Of a stretch of DNA of 21,072 nucleotides, positions 14,806 to 21,072 are shown one piece after another. The position numbers were made by a program, and so were the translations under genes. The stretch is taken from positions 1-21,072 of the forward strand of contig RZYK01000015.1 in the NCBI GenBank assembly GCA_009930355.1, given 5' to 3'. Every line of letters starts with the position of its first letter. Within the stretch, counting starts at the first letter, position 1. The DNA comes from Campylobacterota bacterium (GTDB lineage: Bacteria > Campylobacterota > Campylobacteria > Campylobacterales > Sulfurospirillaceae). The notes beneath the pieces were generated by a model. That model did not search any database, had not been told where the DNA came from, and saw nothing but the letters and a program-made list of their open reading frames with translations.

Positions 14806-16779
14806 TTCCAATGGCTGTGGGGCACTAAAATAGTACCCTTGAGAATAATCGACACCTAAAGCACGTAAAATATTAAAAATTGTCTCATTTTCCACAAACT
14901 CCGCTACCGTCTTAATATGATGCTCTTTCGCAAAACTAACAATGGTTTTTACAATAGAGAGTGAATAGGTATCAGTTTCAATATTTTGCACTAAACTGCC
15001 ATCAATTTTAATAATATCAGGTTCATAATCAAGTAAACGCCCAAAATTGGAATACCCTCTCCCAAAATCATCAATAGCAATACGCACACCTAACTCTTTT
15101 ACCGTTTTAATAAACGTTTTAATCGTTTCAAACTCTTTGACATTAACATCTTCAAGCAACTCAAAAGTGATACGATGCGCCTCCGCTTTATGGCGCTCTA
15201 AAAGCGAGAGAATTTTTTCCCGTGTCGCCTTTTCTTCAATATCAACAGCAGATAAATTAATACTAATCCCTGCATACGTTTTCGATAATGCCTCAAAAGA
15301 GTTTTCTAAAACCCTTTTGGTGATTTGGGTATAGTAACGCCCTTTTTTTGAAACATCTAAAAAATCAGAAGGAAATCGAAGAGTTGTGTCCTGATTGACC
15401 AAACGTACGAGCGATTCAAACTTAACAATCTCTTTGGTTTGATTATCCACAATGGGTTGAAAATGAGAAATTATATTGGAGCTGGTCAGCGCTTTTTTAA
15501 TCGCCATAATAATTCCCATATTGACCTCAGCTTGCTTTTGCATTTCTAAAAATAGATTGGTGGCAACAATAAAATTGGTGCGTTTCTTCTCAAGTTTTTT
15601 AATACCAAAATGAGCACTCTGAAAAGGTTCTTGTCCGCAGTATGCCACACTAGCCCGTAACGAAACACTGTACTCAATCTCATTGAGATGAATGCTTGAG
15701 GATTCAATGCTTTTTAAAAGCGCTTTAATGCCTTGATTCACCTCTTCCTCACTCACAGAACACTGACTTTTATCAATCGCAACGGCATACTCACCAAACC
15801 CTAGCGTGTAAATTTTATTCAATGCGCACACATCCAACATACCTGCTAAAAGCTTTTGGGCTAAACTTTTCTCTAACAGTTCTATCACATTATTCCCATA
15901 GAACTCTTCAATTGTTCCAAAATCTTCTATTTTAAATAAAATCACAATCACTTCTGGAACAATACTTAGATAATCAAAAAGTTGTTTTCGAGGATTCATA
16001 ATCTCTGTAATATCATTATATAAAGCAATATACTCAACGATCTCACCTTGCACATCTAAAATAGGTTTAATAGCACTTTTTACATAATAACTATTACCCG
16101 TTTTAGTGCGATTTTTAATAATACCCTGCCATAAGTTACCAACGCTGATTGTCTCATACAACTCTTTCAGAAAAGTACTTGACATATCAGGATGATGTAA
16201 GATGGTATGAGGTTGTCCTATGATTTCATCCCGATCATACCCTGAAATAGTGCAAAATGCATCATTGACATAGGTAATTAACCCATGGATATCCGTTTTC
16301 GTCACAATGGCACTTTTATCGGTTACTTCAACGTATTGTATTAGGAGCATCTCAATTTTTTCATTTTCAGCTTGCAAATGAATCTTCTCAATCACCCGAC
16401 CCAATACTTCCATAAACTGTCCAATTTCAACAGGCTTGAGCAAATACCCCTCAACTCCTAAACGGATACTTTCAACAAAATAAGGAGTGTCATTGTACGC
16501 AGAGAGAATCAAAATAGGCGTTCTAGGACTCATCTTACGTATGATTTCTGCCATTTCTAAACCACTCATTTTAGGCATATTAATATCGGTAATCACCAAA
16601 TCAATAGCATGACTTTTAAATTTTTCAATGGCATCTTCAGCATTTACTGCTTCAATCACCGACCCAAAAAACTCTTCAAAAATCAACATAGAACCTAAAC
16701 GAACGCTGACATTATCCTCAACATATAAGAGCGTTAGACTTTTCGCATTTTTAATGCACTTCTGAAACTTTGACTCCAT
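14779..16779 (-). CDS. response regulator with REC, PAS, degenerate GGDEF and EAL domains (c-di-GMP phosphodiesterase)
   Basis: A cytoplasmic protein of 666 residues. REC (about 13-130) has acidic Glu21/Asp22, phospho-acceptor Asp65 (ITDINMPKMSG) and Lys115. PAS (about 150-262) follows, then a GGDEF-like region (about 268-410) in which the active-site motif is GFGEY (327-331), so cyclase activity is unlikely. The EAL domain (about 420-660) keeps its key residues: ESLVR with Glu455, Asn508, Glu540, Asp570-Asp571 in DDFGRGYSNF, Lys591 and Glu627/Glu630. It should therefore hydrolyse c-di-GMP. The kinase gene ends 21 nt upstream, so phosphorylation of Asp65 by that kinase probably sets the phosphodiesterase output, with effects on motility or attachment. 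A DNA-binding domain is absent. Confidence 0.92.
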   Translation of the reverse strand: MESKFQKCIKNAKSLTLLYVEDNVSVRLGSMLIFEEFFGSVIEAVNAEDAIEKFKSHAIDLVITDINMPKMSGLEMAEIIRKMSPRTPILILSAYNDTPYFVESIRLGVEGYLLKPVEIGQFMEVLGRVIEKIHLQAENEKIEMLLIQYVEVTDKSAIVTKTDIHGLITYVNDAFCTISGYDRDEIIGQPHTILHHPDMSSTFLKELYETISVGNLWQGIIKNRTKTGNSYYVKSAIKPILDVQGEIVEYIALYNDITEIMNPRKQLFDYLSIVPEVIVILFKIEDFGTIEEFYGNNVIELLEKSLAQKLLAGMLDVCALNKIYTLGFGEYAVAIDKSQCSVSEEEVNQGIKALLKSIESSSIHLNEIEYSVSLRASVAYCGQEPFQSAHFGIKKLEKKRTNFIVATNLFLEMQKQAEVNMGIIMAIKKALTSSNIISHFQPIVDNQTKEIVKFESLVRLVNQDTTLRFPSDFLDVSKKGRYYTQITKRVLENSFEALSKTYAGISINLSAVDIEEKATREKILSLLERHKAEAHRITFELLEDVNVKEFETIKTFIKTVKELGVRIAIDDFGRGYSNFGRLLDYEPDIIKIDGSLVQNIETDTYSLSIVKTIVSFAKEHHIKTVAEFVENETIFNILRALGVDYSQGYYFSAPQPLEAYQTIRYF

Positions 16780-16800
16780 ATCCTATTCCCTTTTGCCCAT

Positions 16801-18264
16801 TTAACGGGAAAATAATAACGTAAAAACAGCACCTTGCGTGTTATTTGAAACCAATAATTTTCCACCACAATGCTCTTCAATCATTTTTTTACTCATATAA
16901 AGCCCCAATCCCGTACCATCTTTCATCTCTTTAGTACTAAAATAAGGCTCAAAAATGCGTTCCATTACTTCTGGTTGAATACCGCCACCATTATCACTCA
17001 CTTCCAACACCAACTCGGTTTCATTCGCATAGGTTGCTATTTTAATCCATGGATAGACAACATCATTATCCATTAACACATCTTCGGAATTTTTAATTAA
17101 ATTAAGTAAAACATGCATTAGTTCATTGGAATAGGTCATAAACGTCACATGTGCTTGCAAATCCAACACAACATCAATCTGCTTATGGTGAAGCGAATCA
17201 TGAACAATCCCTAAAACTCGCTCTACAATACGCTCTAACGTCACACTGTTCTTTGCCTTACTCTCTTTAAAAAACTGCCTAAAGTCATCAATGGTTTGAC
17301 TTAAATGCTGAACATAGCCATTGACATCACACAATTTGTCTTCAAAAAGCGTTTCATCAAACTTCTTTAACGCCAATTTCACACGTAAGCCTTCAACAGA
17401 GGAGCTAATAGCACTTAAAGGCTGTCTCCACTGATGCGCAATCATACTAATCATCTCACCCATAGAAGCAAGACGGGATTGTTGAATAAGTTGCCTGTCT
17501 TTTTGTCTGTTTTTTTCTACTTCATCACGAATGCGCTCTTCTAGTGTTAGGTTGAGTTGTTCAAGTGCTTTTTGTGCATCCATTTTTTGTTGCTCACGCT
17601 TAATGTCCATGCGTATGACCACAATTAAAATACCAAAAATTAACAGTAAAAAAAGTACCATGCGCTGAAGAAATATTTCAAGTCCCCTCAGGGATGAAAG
17701 CACTTTTTGGTAATGCTCTTTGGAAAAATCCAATGCCAAAATTGCAACACTACCATCATTTTGAATCATGGGATAAAGAAACGTTGCCCAAAGCGCTTCA
17801 ATGTTGTCTTTTTGATAAATGACTTTTGGCTCACGTGTGAGAAGCACTTCATGCCAGAGTCTATTTTCGGGTTCAAAAAGCTCCTCAAAATGAAATTTAT
17901 CCCCCTTCTCTTTTCCGCCATCGAGCAACACACGAAACAAAACAGCATCGTGTTCGGGTTTATCCACCACAAAAATATTTTTAATCTTATGCGTTTGAAA
18001 CGTAGAGAGAAACTCTTCTAATGCCACCTGATGCTTTTTATCCTGATACAAAGCATGATATAAAGTAACTTCATCTTGCATCCGTAAGAGATAATCTGTA
18101 ATATTTTTTGATACCTCACTGACCTCTTCTAAGCCTGTTTGCTCAAAATTAGTGATAATATGACTTTTAGTTTGGGAGAAGAAAAGATAAAAGAGTAAGG
18201 TTGTCGCTACAAGAAGAGCTGTAAGAAAGGTTAAAAAACGAGAAAACGTTATTTTACTGAGCAT
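16801..18264 (-). CDS. membrane sensor histidine kinase
   Basis: Inner-membrane kinase of 487 residues. A first membrane helix (about 10-30) is followed by a periplasmic sensor domain of about 170 residues, a second helix (about 201-218) and a coiled coil with no recognisable HAMP domain. The H-box is ASMGEMISMIAHQWRQPL with the phosphorylated His at residue 277, a type common in Campylobacterota. The ATPase part has an N-box (LLNLIKNSEDVL), DNGGGI, FEPYFSTK and GTGLGLYMSK. The ATG at 18264 is preferred over one at 18360, since GGAG lies 9 nt upstream and the membrane helix then sits normally at the N-terminus. It overlaps the preceding small gene by 11 nt. The periplasmic domain may read the neighbouring periplasmic protein. 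The sensed ligand is unknown. Confidence 0.92.
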   Translation of the reverse strand: MLSKITFSRFLTFLTALLVATTLLFYLFFSQTKSHIITNFEQTGLEEVSEVSKNITDYLLRMQDEVTLYHALYQDKKHQVALEEFLSTFQTHKIKNIFVVDKPEHDAVLFRVLLDGGKEKGDKFHFEELFEPENRLWHEVLLTREPKVIYQKDNIEALWATFLYPMIQNDGSVAILALDFSKEHYQKVLSSLRGLEIFLQRMVLFLLLIFGILIVVIRMDIKREQQKMDAQKALEQLNLTLEERIRDEVEKNRQKDRQLIQQSRLASMGEMISMIAHQWRQPLSAISSSVEGLRVKLALKKFDETLFEDKLCDVNGYVQHLSQTIDDFRQFFKESKAKNSVTLERIVERVLGIVHDSLHHKQIDVVLDLQAHVTFMTYSNELMHVLLNLIKNSEDVLMDNDVVYPWIKIATYANETELVLEVSDNGGGIQPEVMERIFEPYFSTKEMKDGTGLGLYMSKKMIEEHCGGKLLVSNNTQGAVFTLLFSR

Positions 18265-18667
18265 AACGTTGCAACTCCACGGGTAAAGTAATACCAAAAC
18301 GTTCACACGCTTCTTGATAAAACCGTAATTGGGGACGACCTTTTCGCCAATAAAATGCACCTACACTATTTCGTGTTGTTTTAAAGTCATCATACTCGGT
18401 ACTGAATCTAGGTAAATGCTGACAGGCAAAAGGTAGCGTTTCAAAAGCAGAACCATACACCACATTCGCCTCTTGGCATGTTTCAACCAACCCCACAAAA
18501 GAGCTTCCTTTGAGTGAAACAAGAGGCTTGTGTTCATACACACTAAGGGGCTTATCCTCCATAGAAAGCAAATGAAATACCCTTGCAATGAGCTCTTGTT
18601 CAGGCGTCTGTGCAAAACTAAGCGTCGTACATAAGAGTAGAACCAAAAAAGGTTTTAAAAGAGCCAT
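18254..18667 (-). CDS. small periplasmic protein, possibly YfiR-like (DUF4154)
   Basis: A protein of 137 residues with a clear signal peptide (cleavage near LSFA-Q, residue 19) and no further membrane segment. The mature part has Cys64, Cys82 and Cys121, which could form a disulfide. It ends with VGAFYWRKGRPQLRF followed by a helix and LPVELQRY. This ending is reminiscent of YfiR/DUF4154 periplasmic regulators, but I cannot confirm the family. The gene overlaps the receptor gene before it by 13 nt and the kinase gene after it by 11 nt, so all three are made together. The likely role is a periplasmic link between the outer-membrane protein and the kinase. Confidence 0.75.
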   Translation of the reverse strand: MALLKPFLVLLLCTTLSFAQTPEQELIARVFHLLSMEDKPLSVYEHKPLVSLKGSSFVGLVETCQEANVVYGSAFETLPFACQHLPRFSTEYDDFKTTRNSVGAFYWRKGRPQLRFYQEACERFGITLPVELQRYAQ

Positions 18668-20541
18668 TCAAACCCTAGCATCACCTGACGTTCTTGAATA
18701 GGAACACTCAAAGGCTCCACAAAGGATAAGGTAGAAAAATCAAACCGTGTAATTGTCTGTTTTTCCCCTTTCCCTAGAAGGTTTTGCCCTTTAAGTGTAA
18801 AAAGCAAATTATCGCTAAAGTTGTAACGAACGCCTAGTGTTAGATCATACCCTCTGTTATGATAATACTCACTGTGCGTCACAAACATCTCTTCAAAAAA
18901 ATTAAACTTACGGTAGCGATGTTGGTGGCGTAAAATTAACTGATGGTTTGTAAATATGGCATCATACCCTGCATGATCAATTCTCTTATAACGGTATGCC
19001 ATCATGATTTTATTAATCGCATCATAATGATAGGTGTACTGCATGTACGTATTAAGGTGTTCTGTCATGCCTGGGGCTGTATCGACTCGTAGATTCGCGT
19101 TAACATAAGGGGCATCTTGAATCCATGAGTAACTTAAGAAAAATTCATAGAGTGAAGCACCAACTTCATACTTGAACTCCTGCGCTAAGGAATCAAGTGT
19201 TTGTTCTTTCGGATAGGCCGATTTCATATAAAAAGAACCGATTAAATAGGGTTCAATATAACTTTCTGTATGAAAGAAAAAACTCTTTGATGTCCACGCA
19301 TCATTGGTATAAGTAATACCTGCACGAAGCATTTGAAGACTCTCACTCTCATAACCACCATTATTTGTGACATAACTTTGTTGCGCCCCTAGTGTCCCTA
19401 CAAGATTCTGTGCAAAAGCATAACTATCTTCGACAAAAAGAGAGCTCACTGCTTGCCTTGTATGCCCATCTTTTGGTACATCTAGCCCATTCATCTGAAT
19501 CAAATCAAAATCAATCATTTTATAACGATATCTAGCACCTGTAATAAGATGATGATCCCCAATGTGCGTGTTATATTTCAACTCAGTTGAGAGTGCAGAA
19601 CTCTCTGCTTTGCTCTCAATTTTATAAATAGGTGCTCCTTTGTAAAAAAATAAAGGAGTATCTTTATAGAGTGCATGGTCTTTAAGTCCATCATAGGCTA
19701 CAGATAACTTCCAATTATCCCATGCTTTACTGTACCCAATATGCGCATCTTCTGAACTCATCTTTGAATCATCTAAACTCATATCCATACTAGGGCCTAT
19801 CCAAGCCCCTTTATGAGCCTTTGAAGCGTTAATTAAAAGATTTTGTGTCTCATCTTTAATGTTCGTAAACACATTGTAGCGCTTTACATCACGGTTTAAT
19901 TCTTCCTTACTCGTCTCATAGGTTTTTCGTTTATCATATGACGAAGAGAAACGTGCAATATAATCTGTCTCATTTTCACGACCAATATATTGGATATTTT
20001 GGGTTGAACCTCCACGACTTGTCACCATACTCTGAAAACTACCACCACCATCTCTGGTCGCTTTTTTCGAAAACATTCGAATCAATACCGATGTAGGCTC
20101 ACTCGAATAGACAAAAGAGGTAGAGAGATTGTAGACTTCAATATGATCTACAAAACCCAAATCAAGATCACCTAAAATAATCATTCCACTGCCATACATC
20201 GCTGTGGTAATCTCTTGCTCATCAATAAAAATTCGAATCAGACTCGAAGAAAACGGTACAGGTCCATAGGTAAGTGGGTCAGGCAAACCATAACGACTGA
20301 GGCGATAACCGTCCATCGTGTATTTTAAAATATCACTGAGGTATTTTACCTGCATCATATCAAGGTCATTGCGAGTATAGATAGTTGAAAAACCACTATT
20401 TTCCAGTTTTGTTTTTTCAGAGAGGTCACTCTTCTTTTCAATAGTATTTAAGAGATTTTCAATGGAACTTTGAGCATATCCATCTAGTCCAAATACAAGT
20501 ACACTAAGAGCAATACAATAGTTTCTTTTCCATCTTTGCAT
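18655..20541 (-). CDS. TonB-dependent-receptor-like outer-membrane protein
   Basis: An outer-membrane beta-barrel protein of 628 residues. A signal peptide ends near GYA (residue 23). A SIENLLN segment follows, similar to the SLEELL start of plug proteins encoded beside sensor genes, then a plug domain (about 50-165) with TIYTRNDLDMMQVKYLSDIL and IDHIEV-like VDHIEVYN, then a barrel ending in Phe (FEWLF), the outer-membrane assembly signal. I see no clear TonB box before the plug. That, and the short barrel, leave open whether it transports or only senses. An AGGGA site precedes the ATG. The antiporter gene ends 8 nt upstream and the small periplasmic gene overlaps its end. It may be the surface sensor of the relay. 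Ligand unknown. Confidence 0.87.
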   Translation of the reverse strand: MQRWKRNYCIALSVLVFGLDGYAQSSIENLLNTIEKKSDLSEKTKLENSGFSTIYTRNDLDMMQVKYLSDILKYTMDGYRLSRYGLPDPLTYGPVPFSSSLIRIFIDEQEITTAMYGSGMIILGDLDLGFVDHIEVYNLSTSFVYSSEPTSVLIRMFSKKATRDGGGSFQSMVTSRGGSTQNIQYIGRENETDYIARFSSSYDKRKTYETSKEELNRDVKRYNVFTNIKDETQNLLINASKAHKGAWIGPSMDMSLDDSKMSSEDAHIGYSKAWDNWKLSVAYDGLKDHALYKDTPLFFYKGAPIYKIESKAESSALSTELKYNTHIGDHHLITGARYRYKMIDFDLIQMNGLDVPKDGHTRQAVSSLFVEDSYAFAQNLVGTLGAQQSYVTNNGGYESESLQMLRAGITYTNDAWTSKSFFFHTESYIEPYLIGSFYMKSAYPKEQTLDSLAQEFKYEVGASLYEFFLSYSWIQDAPYVNANLRVDTAPGMTEHLNTYMQYTYHYDAINKIMMAYRYKRIDHAGYDAIFTNHQLILRHQHRYRKFNFFEEMFVTHSEYYHNRGYDLTLGVRYNFSDNLLFTLKGQNLLGKGEKQTITRFDFSTLSFVEPLSVPIQERQVMLGFEWLF

Positions 20542-20549
20542 CCGTTCCC

Positions 20550-21072
20550 TTAGTATTTAGGTGTTTCGCTCTTTGATTCATATCGTTTAAATAGATACAT
20601 CAAAAGCTGAATTAAAATCATAATTACAATACCTTCCATCAACGCTGCTACAATGAAAGAAGCGTACTCATTTTCTCCAATCGCTTCATTTTTAACAGCA
20701 ATAGTGGCAATTGCAACTAAAAAGGTTAAAGGCATCGAATACGAAAGGGCAAATAAGACACTCTCTTTAATACCTAAATATTTGAAATAAGCCGTGAGTG
20801 TTGCAAGAAAACGAATGCCAACCATTGCTGTTACAATCCATAACGCATGGGTAAAGATCTCTTTGGTAAAGACCAAATTCAAATCCAATGTCGTTCCAAC
20901 AAAAATAAAAAAAAGTGGCACTAAAAAACCAAATCCAAACGTTGAAAGCTCATGAGAAAGCTCTTTTTTATGACCAAAAAAGTTTGTAATAAAAATCCCC
21001 GCAATCAATGCTCCTAATACCATATCGATTTCGAGCCACTGCATAGTCGCCAAAAAGACGAAAAAGAGTGCA
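20550..21072 (-). CDS. CPA2-type cation/proton antiporter, C-terminal part (partial)
   Basis: Truncated by the window edge; the frame stays open to 21072, so the N-terminus lies outside. About 173 residues are visible with roughly five hydrophobic segments. The stretch LGALIAGIFITNFFGHKKEL followed by LVPLFFIFVGTTLDL is typical of the CPA2 (KefB/Na-H exchanger) family near helices 8-10. It ends in a short charged tail (KRYESKSETPKY) without a TrkA domain, at least in this fragment. It lies 8 nt before the receptor gene on the same strand, so it is probably the first gene seen of the same operon. Whether it has a functional link to the sensor relay or is merely upstream is unknown. Confidence 0.88.
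   Translation of the reverse strand, partial: ALFFVFLATMQWLEIDMVLGALIAGIFITNFFGHKKELSHELSTFGFGFLVPLFFIFVGTTLDLNLVFTKEIFTHALWIVTAMVGIRFLATLTAYFKYLGIKESVLFALSYSMPLTFLVAIATIAVKNEAIGENEYASFIVAALMEGIVIMILIQLLMYLFKRYESKSETPKY

Noticed and set aside
17147..17152. ACATGT core in the kinase gene as a further copy
   Set aside because: Only the six central bases match; a hexamer is expected by chance several times in 21 kb.
1..21072. CRISPR array, tRNA, rRNA, insertion sequence or prophage
   Set aside because: No regularly spaced repeats, no tRNA-like cloverleaf or rRNA sequence noticed, and no transposase or integrase gene; the repeats present are single short palindromes.

Overview
The window (about 40% G+C by eye) looks like the chromosome of a Campylobacterota (epsilonproteobacterial) species, plausibly Sulfurospirillum or a relative. 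The indications are a cmeR-cmeABC-type efflux locus, a Campylobacter-like MotA of 258 residues, a histidine kinase with the HQWRQPL H-box common in this phylum, and overall codon use. The genus is an inference; no rRNA or other phylogenetic marker is present.

Layout. 1-448: a possible 3' end of a plus-strand gene, a 53-residue putative exported protein on the minus strand, and hairpins behind the efflux operon. 449-6898 (minus): a TetR repressor (cmeR-like) followed by adaptor, RND pump and outer-membrane channel. A strong sigma70-type promoter and a 16-bp operator lie between repressor and adaptor. 7003-8692 (plus): motA-motB behind a near-consensus sigma28 promoter, ended by a hairpin. 8721-11518 (plus): an ABC-F ATPase, a very acidic 99-residue protein, and an exported MsrA overlapping it. 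11521-14741 (minus): thiD-thiM-ZIP transporter-PhnP-like metallo-hydrolase, tightly packed. 14779-21072 (minus): the end of a CPA2 antiporter, a TonB-receptor-like outer-membrane protein, a small periplasmic protein, a histidine kinase and a REC-PAS-(degenerate GGDEF)-EAL regulator. Several of these genes overlap, and together they look like an envelope-to-c-di-GMP signalling relay.

The most striking unexplained signal is a short palindrome, TTTACATGTAAA (extended consensus CTTTACATGTAAAG). It occurs 8 times perfectly and twice with one mismatch between positions 84 and 14773, and not at all in the last 6.3 kb. A hand estimate at 40% G+C gives about 0.005 expected copies. It lies both in intergenic DNA, often just behind a stop codon, and inside genes, where it mostly reads Leu-His-Val. 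It is a candidate highly iterated palindrome: an uptake sequence, a chromosome-organisation site, or a target of a DNA-binding or DNA-modifying protein.
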